64,000 bases of DNA from contig JACMPQ010000037.1 in assembly GCA_014377425.1 (NCBI GenBank), positions 1 through 64,000 on the forward strand, given 5' to 3'. This DNA is from Microbacteriaceae bacterium (GTDB lineage: Bacteria; Actinomycetota; Actinomycetes; Actinomycetales; Microbacteriaceae). Shown here one piece after another: positions 38,220 through 48,407 of the stretch (position 1 is its first letter; every line of letters begins with the position of its first letter). Below the pieces are notes generated by a model. It saw only the letters and a program-made list of their open reading frames with translations, did no database searches and was not told where the DNA came from. The position numbers and the translations under genes were made by a program.

Positions 38220-39013
38220 CCACGACAAGCGCCGGGCGTATTCCGCTCATTGCGGGCAACTGGAAGCTCAACCTCGACCATCTTCAGGCGATTGCATTCG
38301 TGCAAAAACTCGCTTGGAGCTTGAAGGACGCCCGGTTGGACTTCAACGAGGTCGAGGTGGCTGTGTTCCCGCCGTTCACCGACCTTCGTTCGGTGCAAAC
38401 GCTGATCTCCGCCGACAAGCTGCCGTTGAAGTTCGGTGCGCAGGATGTTTCGGCGCACGCCAGCGGCGCGTACACGGGCGAAATTGCGGCCGGATTTCTG
38501 AAAGCGCTCGACTGCGACTTCGTGATCATCGGGCACTCCGAGCGGCGCACGCTGCACGACGAAACCGACGCGGTCGTGAATGCCAAGACGATCGCCGCCG
38601 TTCAGAGCTCGCTTGTTCCGATCATCTGCGTGGGGGAAACGGCGGCTGATCTCGAGGAGCACGGTCCGAGTGCGGTGCCCGTGGCTCAGTTGACGGCGGC
38701 CCTTGCCGGAATCGCCTCGGGCTCGAACGTGGTTGTTGCCTACGAACCCGTCTGGGCGATCGGTTCGGGCCAAGCAGCAACACCCGAACAGGCCGAACAG
38801 GTTGCGGCAGCGCTTCGCGCGGTTGTGGCCACAGCCCTCGGCGATGATGCGGCTGCGGCAACCCGCATTCTCTACGGCGGTTCGGTGAAGTCCGCAAACA
38901 TCGCCGGCTTCATGCGGCAGCCCAACGTTGACGGTGCGTTGGTCGGCGGGGCTAGCCTCGACATCGAAGAGTTTTCGAGCATTGTTCGGTTTCAGAAGCA
39001 CGTGGGCGTTTAG
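38207..39013 (+). CDS. tpiA: Triosephosphate isomerase
   Basis: Interconverts dihydroxyacetone phosphate and glyceraldehyde-3-phosphate. The 268-residue TIM barrel has AGNWKLNLD (catalytic Lys), GHSERR (catalytic His) and AYEPVWAIGSG (catalytic Glu). GGAGG lies 7 bases before ATG 38207, which fixes this start although it overlaps pgk; ATG 38216 would overlap by only 4 bases but lacks such spacing. Part of the glycolytic operon. Confidence 0.97.
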   Translation: MASMTTTSAGRIPLIAGNWKLNLDHLQAIAFVQKLAWSLKDARLDFNEVEVAVFPPFTDLRSVQTLISADKLPLKFGAQDVSAHASGAYTGEIAAGFLKALDCDFVIIGHSERRTLHDETDAVVNAKTIAAVQSSLVPIICVGETAADLEEHGPSAVPVAQLTAALAGIASGSNVVVAYEPVWAIGSGQAATPEQAEQVAAALRAVVATALGDDAAAATRILYGGSVKSANIAGFMRQPNVDGALVGGASLDIEEFSSIVRFQKHVGV

Positions 39014-39063
39014 GCTGACGGTATACTGAACAACGGTTTTGTTGCGGTTTCGAAAGGTAGTTC

Positions 39064-39312
39064 GTGCAAATTCTTCAGGTCATCCTGCAGGTCGTCCTCG
39101 GTATCACGAGTCTCCTGCTGACCCTGCTCATCCTGCTGCACCGTGGCCGTGGCGGGGGCCTCTCCGACATGTTCGGAGGGGGCGTGACCTCCAACCTCGG
39201 GGCATCCGGAGTCGCCGAACGCAACCTCAACCGCATCACGGTCATTCTTGGGCTGGTGTGGATCGCCAGCATCATCGTGCTGGGTCTCATCACCAAATAC
39301 AGCGGAAGTTAG
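39064..39312 (+). CDS. secG: Protein-export membrane protein SecG
   Basis: Small subunit of the SecYEG translocon, 82 residues with two membrane helices (VILQVVLGITSLLLTLLILL and ITVILGLVWIASIIVLGLI) joined by the glycine-rich RGRGGGLSDMFGGG loop typical of the family. GTG 39064 has GAAAGG upstream. A TATACT hexamer at 39022-39027 may be a -10 element of an additional promoter after tpiA. It commonly follows tpiA in actinobacteria. Confidence 0.95.
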   Translation: MQILQVILQVVLGITSLLLTLLILLHRGRGGGLSDMFGGGVTSNLGASGVAERNLNRITVILGLVWIASIIVLGLITKYSGS

Positions 39313-39320
39313 GGTTCGAA

Positions 39321-39686
39321 ATGGCATCTGGCGGTAGCGCAATTCGGGGATCGCGTGTTGGTGCGGGACCAATGGGGGAGCAGGACCGCGGATACCACGC
39401 GGAACGCATCGCCGTCTCGTACTGGGATATTCATGGCAACGAAACGGTGCGGCACTTCTCTGCCAGCCTGCCAGACGACGAGATTCCAGCCACCATCGAC
39501 TCTCCGCAGTCCGGGCTTCCCGCCGGGCGAGACAAGGCCAACCCGCCGAGTCTCACCAAGTTGGAGCCGTATAAAACCCATTTAGCCTACGTGAAGGAGC
39601 GCCGCACCGAGCAGGAAGCGGCCGACCTTCTCGACGAAGCCCTGCAGGCGTTGCGCACCCGGCGCGGTCGAATCGCCGCCAAATAG
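39321..39686 (+). CDS. rbpA: RNA polymerase-binding protein RbpA
   Basis: Actinobacteria-specific activator that binds RNA polymerase and the principal sigma factor to stabilise the open complex. The 121-residue protein has the N-terminal MASGGSAIRGSRVGAGPMGE, the core AERIAVSYWDIHGNETVRHFSA and the C-terminal sigma-interacting helix (KTHLAYVKERRTEQEA). In the core the usual zinc-like cysteines are not present, as in some other members. ATG 39321 lies 8 bases after secG; the long track start at 39039 is a false extension. It is followed by a strong bidirectional terminator. Confidence 0.94.
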   Translation: MASGGSAIRGSRVGAGPMGEQDRGYHAERIAVSYWDIHGNETVRHFSASLPDDEIPATIDSPQSGLPAGRDKANPPSLTKLEPYKTHLAYVKERRTEQEAADLLDEALQALRTRRGRIAAK

Positions 39687-39690
39687 TTTG

Positions 39691-39747
39691 AACGAAAAAG
39701 TCCGGCAACTCGGGGCGTTTCGCCTAAGATCACCGGACTTTTTCGTT
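39691..39747. terminator. Bidirectional terminator between rbpA and pgl
   Basis: AACGAAAAAGTCCGG (39691-39705) and CCGGACTTTTTCGTT (39733-39747) are perfect 15-bp inverted arms around a 27-base loop. Each strand has a T-run, so it can end both the rbpA and the pgl transcripts. Confidence 0.88.
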
Positions 39748-39816
39748 ACTTAGCGTCAAACTTCAGTGCTTGTAGGCATTTGTGTCGCTGTGTTTTTCGA
39801 CAGCAAGGCTGCGCGA

Positions 39817-40599
39817 CTAGGAGTCGGAAGAAATCAGCTCGGGTGGAACATTGGCCGCGGCCTGGGCATCAACGAAAAATAGCGTCTCCGCACCGAGTAC
39901 CCCTGCGACCGGAACCGTCAGCGGATCGGCGCCGGAGAGGGCAAGCCCGAGCGCTGCTGCTTTGTCATCCCCGGCCAGCACCATCCACACGCGGCACGAA
40001 CTATTGATCGCGCTGAGACTTAGGCTGAGCCTCTCGGCGGGCGGCTTGGGGGAGTTGCGCACGGCGAGCACCGTGCGGTCAGTGACCTGGACGCCGGCGT
40101 CATCCGGAAACAACGAGGCCACATGCCCATCAGGGCCGACGCCGAGGAGGGTGATGTCGAAGGCGGGCAGTTCGGCACCGGGTGCGGCAAACGAGGCCAG
40201 TTCTTTTGCGTAGGCAACCGCCGCCGCATCCAACTCCGAACCGGCCAGATCGCTCAGTTTCAGAGGCGAAGGAAAGGGATGAACGTTTTGCGCCGGCAGA
40301 GCGATGTTCACCACCAGCGCGGTCCGAGCTTGGGTCTCGTTGCGCTCGGCATCACCCTGCGCGAGCCAGCGTTCATCCCCCCACCACAGGTGCACCCGAG
40401 ACCAGTCGACGGAGTCTCTCGCCTCGGATTGGTTGATCGAGACCAGAACGCCGATTCCCACACTTCCCCCGGTGACCACCACGTGCACGAGTGGTTGCCC
40501 GGAAAGTAGATCGACCACCGTAGTGATGAAACGCGCGGCGGCCGCCCCGGTAAGCGACTGCTTATCGGGGTGGACCAGCACTCGGCGCTCCGCGGTCAT
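39817..40599 (-). CDS. pgl: 6-phosphogluconolactonase
   Basis: Hydrolyses 6-phosphogluconolactone in the oxidative pentose phosphate pathway. The 260-residue protein is of the DevB/NagB-like type, with VVTGGSVGIGVL, LWWGDERWLAQGDAERNE and LLGVGPDGHVASLFPD. It overlaps opcA by 4 bases (ATGA), so its translation is coupled to it. Last gene of the tkt-pgl cluster. The substrate-binding GxGxDGHxASLFP motif is intact. Confidence 0.95.
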   Translation of the reverse strand: MTAERRVLVHPDKQSLTGAAAARFITTVVDLLSGQPLVHVVVTGGSVGIGVLVSINQSEARDSVDWSRVHLWWGDERWLAQGDAERNETQARTALVVNIALPAQNVHPFPSPLKLSDLAGSELDAAAVAYAKELASFAAPGAELPAFDITLLGVGPDGHVASLFPDDAGVQVTDRTVLAVRNSPKPPAERLSLSLSAINSSCRVWMVLAGDDKAAALGLALSGADPLTVPVAGVLGAETLFFVDAQAAANVPPELISSDS

Positions 40600-41558
40600 C
40601 GTGCCAGGGCTAGCTCGGGAGCCTCGTGCAGCTCCGTGATTCCGGTCGTAATAACCTGACCGAAGAGGTCATCCGGGTCAAGACGACGCAGTTCCTCGGC
40701 CAGGCACTCCCGCATGCTGCGGCGCGGCAACGAAATATCGTGGGTGGGCTGGTTCGGCTGAATCAGGGTTACGATGCTCACATGGGTGCGCTCCAACTCG
40801 ATCACCCCTGACTCCCGCACCAGCTTAACGCCATGAATACCGCTGGATCCCACCACCGCGGGGGTCACCTCGTGAATTACCGGTAGCTGCAATTGCAATT
40901 GCAGCCACGCGGCAAGCAGGGTGGTCGAGGGGGATGCCGCCGCACCATGAACCTCGGCGGCACTGATGTTCTCGAACGGCGGCTGATCGAGCACTGCGGC
41001 CAGCTGCGCGCGCCAGAGGGTGAGCCGAGTCCAGGCGAAGTCGGTGTCGCCGGGCGCGTAGGTGCGGGCGAGATGCTGCAGGTAGCCACGCGGATCTTTT
41101 TGCGCGGCGGCATCCGTGATCCGGCGCTGGGCGATGCGCCCGAGTGGAGACCTAGACACGACCTCGGGAGCTTCGCCCGGCCACCAGGCCACTACCGGGG
41201 CGTCAGGCAACAAAAGACCGGTGACCAAACCCTCTTCGTCGTCGGCCATGTCGCCATAGGCCTTCAGCACGATTACCTCGCTCGCGCCGGCGTCGCCCCC
41301 GACGCGAATTTGCGCGTCCAGACGAGCGTCATCAAGGGCGACGGAGTCAGCGGCGGCGGTGGAAATCACGATGACGCGCATCGGATGCTCGCGCGAAGCG
41401 TCATTGGCAGCCTCGATCGCTTCCTCTTCATGCCCTAGCGTGGTGGAGATCACGAGGGTAAGGACACGGCCGAGGGCAACTGCGCCGCCCTCCTCGCGAA
41501 TCTTGACGAGGGTTTTGGAAATCTTGCTCGTTGTGGTGTTGGGCAGGTCGACAATCAT
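40596..41558 (-). CDS. opcA: Glucose-6-phosphate dehydrogenase assembly protein OpcA
   Basis: Actinobacterial/cyanobacterial partner required for assembly and activity of Zwf. The 320-residue protein has MIVDLPNTTTSKISKTL at its start and the family block VVAWWPGEAPEVVSRSPLGRIAQRRITDA. ATG 41558 overlaps the zwf stop by 4 bases and is preferred to the track start at 41660, which would lie inside zwf. No enzyme activity is expected. Confidence 0.94.
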   Translation of the reverse strand: MIVDLPNTTTSKISKTLVKIREEGGAVALGRVLTLVISTTLGHEEEAIEAANDASREHPMRVIVISTAAADSVALDDARLDAQIRVGGDAGASEVIVLKAYGDMADDEEGLVTGLLLPDAPVVAWWPGEAPEVVSRSPLGRIAQRRITDAAAQKDPRGYLQHLARTYAPGDTDFAWTRLTLWRAQLAAVLDQPPFENISAAEVHGAAASPSTTLLAAWLQLQLQLPVIHEVTPAVVGSSGIHGVKLVRESGVIELERTHVSIVTLIQPNQPTHDISLPRRSMRECLAEELRRLDPDDLFGQVITTGITELHEAPELALAR

Positions 41559-43096
41559 GGACGTCTCCAGGTGCGGCCGTCGCGGGCCAATAGTTCGTCG
41601 GCGGAATCGGGTCCCCAGGTGCCGGGGCGGTATTGGTCGGGCTGGCCCTGGGTTGCCCAAAATTCTTCGATCGGGTCAAGGATGGTCCAGCTCAACTCCA
41701 CCTCGCGGTGACGCGGGAAGAGCGGCGGGTCTCCGAGCAGAACGTCCAAAATAAGGCGTTCATAGGCTTCCGGGCTTGCCTCGGTGAAGGCGTGGCCGTA
41801 ACCGAAGTCCATGGTCACGTCCCGCACCTGCATGCTCGCTCCGGGAACCTTTGATCCAAAACGGATGGTCACTCCCTCATCCGGCTGCACCCGAATCACG
41901 AGGGCATTTTGTCCGAGGGCGGAGGTCTGGCTCGCGGCGAACAGCTCCTGTGGTGCCCGCTTGAAGACCACGGCGATTTCGGTGACGCGGCGACCGAGAC
42001 GCTTGCCGGCTCGCAGGTAGAACGGCACACCTGCCCAGCGGCGGGTACCGATGTCGAGGCGCATGGCGGCGTAGGTTTCGGTGAGCGAGTGCGGGTTCAT
42101 CCCGTCTTCATCAAGGAATCCAACGACGCGCTCTCCACCCTGCCAACCGCCGGAATACTGTCCGCGCGCAGTAGACAGGGACAGGTCTTTCGGCAGGCGA
42201 ACCGCCGAAAGTACCTTTTCTTTTTCGGCGCGCAGGTCGGCTGCGGCGAAGGAGACCGGCTCCTCCATCGCGGTCAGGGCAAGCAGCTGAAGGAGGTGGT
42301 TTTGGATGACGTCGCGGGCGGCTCCGATCCCGTCGTAGTACCCGGCTCGCCCACCCACTCCGATGTCTTCCGCCATAGTGATCTGCACATGGTCGACGTA
42401 GTTCGAGTTCCAGAGCGGTTCGTACAGCTGGTTGGCGAAGCGCATCGCGAGAATATTCTGCACCGTCTCTTTACCGAGGTAGTGGTCGATACGAAATACC
42501 GAGTCGGGCGGGAAGACCGATTCGACAACGTCATTGAGTTCGCGGGCGGTCTTGAGGTCGCTTCCGAAGGGCTTCTCGATGACCACGCGGCGCCACTGGC
42601 CCTCTTTTTGCTCAGCGAGGCCCGAACTTCGCAGCTGCTCGGTGACCTGCGGAAACGATTTCGGCGGGATCGACAGGTAGAAGGCGTGGTTTCCCATCGT
42701 GCCTCGGTGCTCGTCGAGCTCCTCGACGGTTTCCTTCAACTTGGCGAAAGCCGCCGCGTCGTCGAATTCACCCTGAACAAATCGGATACCCTGAGCGAGC
42801 TGTTTCCAGACATCCTCATCGAAGGGTGTGCGCGCGTACTGTTTGACCGCCTCGTAGACAACTTTCTCGAAGTCCTGCGAGTCCCAGTCGCGGCGGGCGA
42901 AGCCCACCAAGGCGAATCCGGGCGGAAGCAGCCCGCGGTTGGCGAGGTCATAGACCGCCGGCATCAGTTTTTTGCGCGAAAGATCGCCGGTCACCCCGAA
43001 GATGATGAGCCCGCTCGGTCCGGCGATGCGGTTGAGCCGGCGATCGCTCTCAAGTCGTAGCGGATTAAACTCAGGGGTGATTTCCACCGAGGACAT
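41555..43096 (-). CDS. zwf: Glucose-6-phosphate dehydrogenase
   Basis: First enzyme of the oxidative pentose phosphate pathway, making NADPH. The 513-residue chain has the dinucleotide fold IIFGVTGDLSRKKLMPA near residue 32, and RIDHYLGKETVQNILAMRFAN, the active-site region. ATG 43096 (MSSVEITPEF) has AAGGAG about 6 bases upstream, so 43138 is too long. It is separated from pgi by 173 bp, which contains repeated TTGCGTTGT and may hold a promoter. Confidence 0.97.
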   Translation of the reverse strand: MSSVEITPEFNPLRLESDRRLNRIAGPSGLIIFGVTGDLSRKKLMPAVYDLANRGLLPPGFALVGFARRDWDSQDFEKVVYEAVKQYARTPFDEDVWKQLAQGIRFVQGEFDDAAAFAKLKETVEELDEHRGTMGNHAFYLSIPPKSFPQVTEQLRSSGLAEQKEGQWRRVVIEKPFGSDLKTARELNDVVESVFPPDSVFRIDHYLGKETVQNILAMRFANQLYEPLWNSNYVDHVQITMAEDIGVGGRAGYYDGIGAARDVIQNHLLQLLALTAMEEPVSFAAADLRAEKEKVLSAVRLPKDLSLSTARGQYSGGWQGGERVVGFLDEDGMNPHSLTETYAAMRLDIGTRRWAGVPFYLRAGKRLGRRVTEIAVVFKRAPQELFAASQTSALGQNALVIRVQPDEGVTIRFGSKVPGASMQVRDVTMDFGYGHAFTEASPEAYERLILDVLLGDPPLFPRHREVELSWTILDPIEEFWATQGQPDQYRPGTWGPDSADELLARDGRTWRRP

Positions 43097-43104
43097 AATG
43101 CTCC

Positions 43105-43184
43105 TTGCGTTGTAATTCAACTTGCGTTGTCGTGCCAATTGCGGGGTGATGCGAATTACGTTGTTGTGAGTATTGCGTTGTCGT
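43105..43184. repeat. TTGCGTTGT repeats upstream of zwf
   Basis: TTGCGTTGT occurs at 43105, 43122 and 43173, the last two as the 12-mer TTGCGTTGTCGT. They lie in the 173-bp leader of zwf. A regulator-binding role is possible but not shown. Confidence 0.5.
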
Positions 43185-43269
43185 TGAAGCTTTGTTGATC
43201 TTCGAATTAGGGCTAGAGGCCTAACCGTGCCGATCCCAGCTTTTGTGCCCGCGGACCGACATCGGCGAT

Positions 43270-44862
43270 CTAAGCGGAGGCACTCATTACGGTGGCCACC
43301 GTGTTGGCCGGGTCGGTGAGGGTCAGGGTCAGCACCGGACGGCCCTGCTCGGCAAGAACGCTGGCGTCTCCCGCAGCTTGCGCCTGGATGAGCTCACCAA
43401 AGGTGAACGGACGATCCGGGATGTCCAGATCGATGGGTTCGATCGCGGTGAGCTGAAGGAACACGCCTACGGCGGGTCCCCCCTTGTGGAATTGGCCAGT
43501 GGAGTGCAAAAAGCGCGGACCCCATCCGAAGGTCACCGGACGTCCGGTTCGTTCAGCGAGGATGTCGCGAAGCCCCGCCAATTCTCCAAAGGCCAGTCGG
43601 TTTAGGTAGGCCTGGATTGAGAGGTAGCCGTCTGGGCCTACGGTCTCGAGCAGCGCATCGATGGCGGAGCGCAGGGTGTCGGACTCACCGAGGGCTGTTC
43701 CGCGAACCTCTACGCCGTCCGCCACGAAGGCGGCGGGTGCGGGTTCCGGCCGGCTGTCGAGCAGGCCGCGGGTCGCAATCTTCGCGCTCTCCACATCCGG
43801 CTGGTCGAAGGGGTTGATGCCGAGTAGTCGTCCGGCAACGGCGGTGGCGAATTCCCAGACCAAAATCTGGGCGCCCAGGGTTCCGCTGATTTCAATTTCG
43901 CCGTCGGCGACGTGCTCGGTGGCGCGTCGGTTGTGGACGAGTCGAACAATCTGCATGTCCGCGAGCTGCTCGGTGATCTCGGGAGACGCGGTTTCGAGCA
44001 CGACGGGTAAGAGTCCGCGACCGAGCTTTCCGGTCGATTCGGCGATGAGCTGTTCGGCCCAGTCCGCGAACCCGACAATATAGGTGCCGTCGGAGACGAT
44101 CCCGAGCTTGTCTTTCAGCGGCAGCGTTCCGGCAATCGCCGCGGCAAGGATGAGTCCGGGGTTATCCGGGGTGTCCAACGCCAGACGGAGAGCCACGGAT
44201 TCAGCGTCGGCGAGAAGACCCGCAATGTCTGCGCCGGCAAGACCGGAGGGGACGAGGCCGAAGGCGGTGAGAGCGGAGTAGCGACCTCCCACGTTCGGGT
44301 CAGCGTTAAAAACCCGGTAGCCGTCGGCGCGGGCGCTGACATCCAGCGGAGAGCCAGGATCGGTCACGATCACAATGCGAGTGGTCGGGTCGATGCCGGC
44401 GTTCCGGAAGGCACGCTCATAGACGCGCTTCTGGCTGTCGGTCTCCACGGTTGACCCAGACTTCGAGGAGATGACTAGAGCACTTGTCTCGAGACGATCG
44501 TTCAACGCCGAGAGAACCTGAGCCGGGTCGGTGGAGTCGAGCACGGTGAGCTCGACTCCGGCGGTGCGGGTAATGACCTCGGGGGCGAGGGAGGACCCTC
44601 CCATTCCCCCGAGGACGATGTGGTTGACACCGCTGTGGCGGAGCGTGTCGCGCAGGGCCAGAATCTCGGGTACAAGACCGGTGGAAATGGCGACTGCTTC
44701 GATCCAGCCGAGGCGGGTGGCAGAATCAGCCTCAGCCTCCGGTCCCCACAGAGTGGGATCCTGGAGGGTGACACCGGATGCTACGCCGTCTCGAACCAGC
44801 ACCGGAACGACGCGAGCGACGGCTTCGGCTGCCGCTCCGCTCACAACGATGTCAAAGCTCAT
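43270..44862 (-). CDS. pgi: Glucose-6-phosphate isomerase
   Basis: Interconverts glucose-6-phosphate and fructose-6-phosphate. The 530-residue actinobacterial form has [27 protein letters not shown] (sugar-phosphate loop) and the C-terminal [14 protein letters not shown] 44862 ([10 protein letters not shown]) overlaps the tal stop by 4 bases, so the track start at 44931 is too long. It sits inside the pentose phosphate cluster, linking glycolysis to the NADPH route. Confidence 0.95.
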   Translation of the reverse strand: MSFDIVVSGAAAEAVARVVPVLVRDGVASGVTLQDPTLWGPEAEADSATRLGWIEAVAISTGLVPEILALRDTLRHSGVNHIVLGGMGGSSLAPEVITRTAGVELTVLDSTDPAQVLSALNDRLETSALVISSKSGSTVETDSQKRVYERAFRNAGIDPTTRIVIVTDPGSPLDVSARADGYRVFNADPNVGGRYSALTAFGLVPSGLAGADIAGLLADAESVALRLALDTPDNPGLILAAAIAGTLPLKDKLGIVSDGTYIVGFADWAEQLIAESTGKLGRGLLPVVLETASPEITEQLADMQIVRLVHNRRATEHVADGEIEISGTLGAQILVWEFATAVAGRLLGINPFDQPDVESAKIATRGLLDSRPEPAPAAFVADGVEVRGTALGESDTLRSAIDALLETVGPDGYLSIQAYLNRLAFGELAGLRDILAERTGRPVTFGWGPRFLHSTGQFHKGGPAVGVFLQLTAIEPIDLDIPDRPFTFGELIQAQAAGDASVLAEQGRPVLTLTLTDPANTVATVMSASA

Positions 44863-45995
44863 TCTGCGGCGACCGTGCTCTTGGCTGCGGATTCGAGGGC
44901 TGCGCTCACGGTGTCGAGCAACTCGTTCCATGAGGTGACGAATTTCTCCACGCCTTCGCGCTCCAAGAGTGCGGTCACTTCGTCGTAGGAGATCCCGAGG
45001 GCATCCACGGCATCGAGCACCGCGTTGGCCGCAGCGTAGGAGCCGGTGACCGCGTCGCCGGTGACGACACCGTGGTCGAAGGTCGCGTCGAGGGTCTTCT
45101 CCGGCATGGTGTTGACCACGTCATTGACGGCAAGCTGCGTGACATACAGGGTGTCGGGCAGGTTGGGATCCTTTACCCCGGTCGATGCCCAGAGCGGGCG
45201 CTGACGGTTGGCGCCGGCCGCCAAGAGCACGGAGGCGCGCTCGGTGGCGAAGACCTGCTGGAAGACTTCGTAGGCGAGCTGCGCGTTGGCAACTCCCGCT
45301 TTACTCTTGAGCGCGATGGCTTCCTCGGTGCCGATGGCATCGAGACGCGTGTTGATTTCGGTGTCGACGCGAGAAACAAAGAACGAAGCAACCGAGTGGA
45401 TGCCCGCGAGCTCGTGACCGGCAGCCTTGGCTTTCTCGAGTCCCGAAAGGTAGGCGTTGACGACTTCGCGGTAACGCTCCAGGCTGAAGATGAGGGTGAC
45501 GTTTACGCTGATGCCCTCACCGATGGTGTTGGTGATGGCCTCGAGGCCGGCGATTGTGGCCGGAATCTTGATCATCGCGTTCGGGCGGTTGACCTTAGCC
45601 CAGAGGCGCTTAGCCTCTTCGAAGGTTCCGGTGGCGTCATGTGCCAGGCCCGGCTCGACCTCGATTGACACGCGACCGTCGGCGCCGTTCGTGGCGTCAT
45701 AGACGGCACGGAAGATGTCGCTCGCGGCGGCAACGTCGTCGGTCGTGATCTCGAACACGGCGTCGCTGACATTCGTGCCGACGGCGGCGAGTTCGGCAAC
45801 CTGTGCGTCGTACGCCTCGCCCTGCGCGAGTGCGCTGGCGAAGATGGTCGGGTTGGTGGTGATCCCAACAACGTTCTTCTCGGCAATGAGCTTCTGCAAG
45901 CCGCCCGAGTTGATGCGTTCGCGGGACAGGTCATCGAGCCAGATGCTGACGCCGGTCGCTGAGAGGGCGGCCGTGGGGGTGAGGTTTTTAGTCAT
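44859..45995 (-). CDS. tal: Transaldolase
   Basis: Transfers a dihydroxyacetone unit in the non-oxidative pentose phosphate pathway. The 378-residue form is the long actinobacterial type, with [15 protein letters not shown] at its N-terminus, the Schiff-base lysine region [15 protein letters not shown] and [20 protein letters not shown] stretch precedes the ATG. It follows tkt after a 54-bp gap and overlaps pgi. Confidence 0.96.
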   Translation of the reverse strand: MTKNLTPTAALSATGVSIWLDDLSRERINSGGLQKLIAEKNVVGITTNPTIFASALAQGEAYDAQVAELAAVGTNVSDAVFEITTDDVAAASDIFRAVYDATNGADGRVSIEVEPGLAHDATGTFEEAKRLWAKVNRPNAMIKIPATIAGLEAITNTIGEGISVNVTLIFSLERYREVVNAYLSGLEKAKAAGHELAGIHSVASFFVSRVDTEINTRLDAIGTEEAIALKSKAGVANAQLAYEVFQQVFATERASVLLAAGANRQRPLWASTGVKDPNLPDTLYVTQLAVNDVVNTMPEKTLDATFDHGVVTGDAVTGSYAAANAVLDAVDALGISYDEVTALLEREGVEKFVTSWNELLDTVSAALESAAKSTVAAE

Positions 45996-46049
45996 TGCGT
46001 TTCTTTCGTTCGAAAATGCGTGGGGGATGTAGGAGCGGAGTGCGCCGGG

Positions 46050-48143
46050 TTAGGCGGCGGAGATGGACTCTTTGGCGGCGGCGACCACGTGCTCGGTGGT
46101 GATCCCGAATTCGCGGTAGAGGGTTTCGTAATCGGCCGAGGCACCGAAGTGCTCGATCGAGACGCTGCGACCGGCGTCGCCGACGTAGCCTCTCCACCCA
46201 AGCGAGATTCCAGCTTCCACCGAAACTCGGGCGCGAATGGCCGCCGGAAGCACGCTCTCGCGGTATTCCGCGCTCTGCTCCTCGAACCACTCGATGCACG
46301 GCGCCGAGACGACGCGCACGTTGATGCCTTCGGCCTGCAGCGCTTCGCGCGCTTCAACCGCGAACTGAACCTCGGAGCCGGTCGCGATCAAAATCACGTC
46401 GGGGGTTCCGCCGGTGGCTTCCGCGAGCACGTAGGCGCCCTTGGCAACGTTGGCGGCTGCCGCGAAGGTGTCGCCTGTTGCCTGGTCATCGCCGCGGGCG
46501 TAGACCGGAAGGTTCTGGCGCGACAGCACGATACCGGCCGGGCCGTTGCGACGCGACAAGATCGCCTGCCAGGCGTGGGCGGTTTCGTTGGCATCGGCGG
46601 GGCGCACAACATCGAGCCCGGGGATGGCGCGCAGCGAAACAAGCTGCTCAACCGGCTGGTGTGTCGGGCCGTCGGCGCCGAGTGCTACCGAGTCATGGGT
46701 CCAGACGAAGATCGACGGCGCTTTCATGAGGGCCGCGAGTCGCACTGCCGGGCGCATGTAGTCGCTGAAGATCAGGAATGTTCCGCCGAATGGGCGGGTG
46801 TTTCCGTGCAGCACGATGCCGTTCAAGATTGCAGCCATCGCGTGCTCGCGAATCCCGAAGTGCAGAACCCGGCCGTAGGGGTTTCCACTCCATTCACCGG
46901 TGGAGTGCTCGGCTGGCACGAAAGAGGCGGATGACTCCAGCGTCGTGTTGTTCGATTCCGCAAGGTCAGCCGAGCCGCCCCACAGTTCAGGAATAACCGA
47001 CTCGAGGGCGTTGAGTACTTTGCCGGATGCCGCGCGCGTCGACACATCTTTGCCCGCGGCGAACACGGGCAAGGCTGCATCCACTCCCTCGGGCAGTCCG
47101 CCCAGCAGCACACGGTTGAGCAGGGTCTTCTTCTCCGGATTGGCGGTGGCCCAGGCGTCAAACTGCACGGTCCACTCGGCGTGGGCAGTCTTGCCGCGCT
47201 CGAGAGCCTTTCGGGTGTGGTTGATGACCTCGTCGCTCACCTCGAAGCTCTGCTCCGGGTCGAATCCGAGGATCACCTTGGTGGCGGCGAGTTCCTCGGC
47301 GCCCAGAGCAGATCCGTGAATTTTGCCGGAGTTCTGCTTCTTCGGCGCCGGCCAGCCAATGATGGTGCGCAGGATGATGAGCGAAGGCTTGGTGGTCTCG
47401 GCCTTGGCGGACTCAATTGCCGCGTGGAGCTCGTGCAGGTCTTCGTGGTACTCGCCGGTCTTTTTCCAGTCGACGGTAAGAACCTGCCAATTGTAGGCCT
47501 CATAGCGTGCCTTCACATCTTCGGTGAAGGCAATGTTGGTGTCGTCTTCGATCGAGATCTGGTTGGAGTCGTAGATCGCAATCAGGTTGCCGAGCTGCTG
47601 GTGACCGGCGAGCGAGGATGCCTCGCTCGTTACGCCCTCCTGGAGGTCACCGTCGCCCGCGATCGCGTACACAAAGTGATCGAACGGGCTGGTTCCTGCT
47701 GCGGCATCCGGGTCAAACATTCCGCGCTCAAAGCGGGCAGCGTAGGCAAAACCTACGGCAGAGGAGAGGCCCTGGCCGAGCGGCCCGGTCGTAATCTCGA
47801 CTCCGTCGGTGTGGCCATACTCGGGGTGTCCCGGGGTCTTCGATCCCCAGGTGCGCAGGGCCTTCAGGTCATCGAGTTCGAGGCCGTAGCCACCGAAGTA
47901 CAACTGCACGTACTGGGTGAGTGAACTGTGACCGACAGACAAGATGAACCGGTCGCGGCCGATCCACTCGTTGTCGCTCGGGTCGCGGCGCATAACCTTC
48001 TGGAACAGTAGGTAGGCGGCGGGAGCAAGGCTCATGGCGGTACCCGGATGGCCGTTGCCAACTTTCTCCACCGCGTCGGCGGCAAGGAGGCGTGCGGTGT
48101 CGACGGCTTTGCTGTCGATGGGTTCCCACAGGAGAGCTGGCAC
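46050..48143 (-). CDS. tkt: Transketolase
   Basis: Thiamine diphosphate enzyme of the pentose phosphate pathway. The 697-residue protein has [22 protein letters not shown], the ThDP motif GDGDLQEG near residue 155, and [20 protein letters not shown] in the pyrimidine domain. GTG 48143 ([21 protein letters not shown]) is the conserved start with AAGGG upstream; the track extension to 48287 has no family similarity. It is the first gene of the cluster and is divergent from ctaB across 264 bp. Confidence 0.96.
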   Translation of the reverse strand: MPALLWEPIDSKAVDTARLLAADAVEKVGNGHPGTAMSLAPAAYLLFQKVMRRDPSDNEWIGRDRFILSVGHSSLTQYVQLYFGGYGLELDDLKALRTWGSKTPGHPEYGHTDGVEITTGPLGQGLSSAVGFAYAARFERGMFDPDAAAGTSPFDHFVYAIAGDGDLQEGVTSEASSLAGHQQLGNLIAIYDSNQISIEDDTNIAFTEDVKARYEAYNWQVLTVDWKKTGEYHEDLHELHAAIESAKAETTKPSLIILRTIIGWPAPKKQNSGKIHGSALGAEELAATKVILGFDPEQSFEVSDEVINHTRKALERGKTAHAEWTVQFDAWATANPEKKTLLNRVLLGGLPEGVDAALPVFAAGKDVSTRAASGKVLNALESVIPELWGGSADLAESNNTTLESSASFVPAEHSTGEWSGNPYGRVLHFGIREHAMAAILNGIVLHGNTRPFGGTFLIFSDYMRPAVRLAALMKAPSIFVWTHDSVALGADGPTHQPVEQLVSLRAIPGLDVVRPADANETAHAWQAILSRRNGPAGIVLSRQNLPVYARGDDQATGDTFAAAANVAKGAYVLAEATGGTPDVILIATGSEVQFAVEAREALQAEGINVRVVSAPCIEWFEEQSAEYRESVLPAAIRARVSVEAGISLGWRGYVGDAGRSVSIEHFGASADYETLYREFGITTEHVVAAAKESISAA

Positions 48144-48407
48144 TGGTTCATGACCCTTCGTTGGCGGCAGGTCAAACCAAACTCGGCTGCCCACTGGTGA
48201 GGTGCGCTTGCCGGTGTCTTCGTCGGCAATGTCATGGGCTCGGCTCCGGCCGCGAGAATTGCGGGGGGCGAGACTTCTGGCAGGCAAGCCCTCCCATTAT
48301 AGAGAAGGCGAGGCGAGTGATGACCGCACTGTGCCGGACCGTTCCGCGCGGGAGCACAAGGGCGACGGCGTAGACTCACGGTTGAAGCAAAGTTCGTTAG
48401 AGGAGCA

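Noticed and set aside
41909-43060. 383-residue frame opposite zwf
   Set aside because: Complete overlap with zwf and no recognisable motif.
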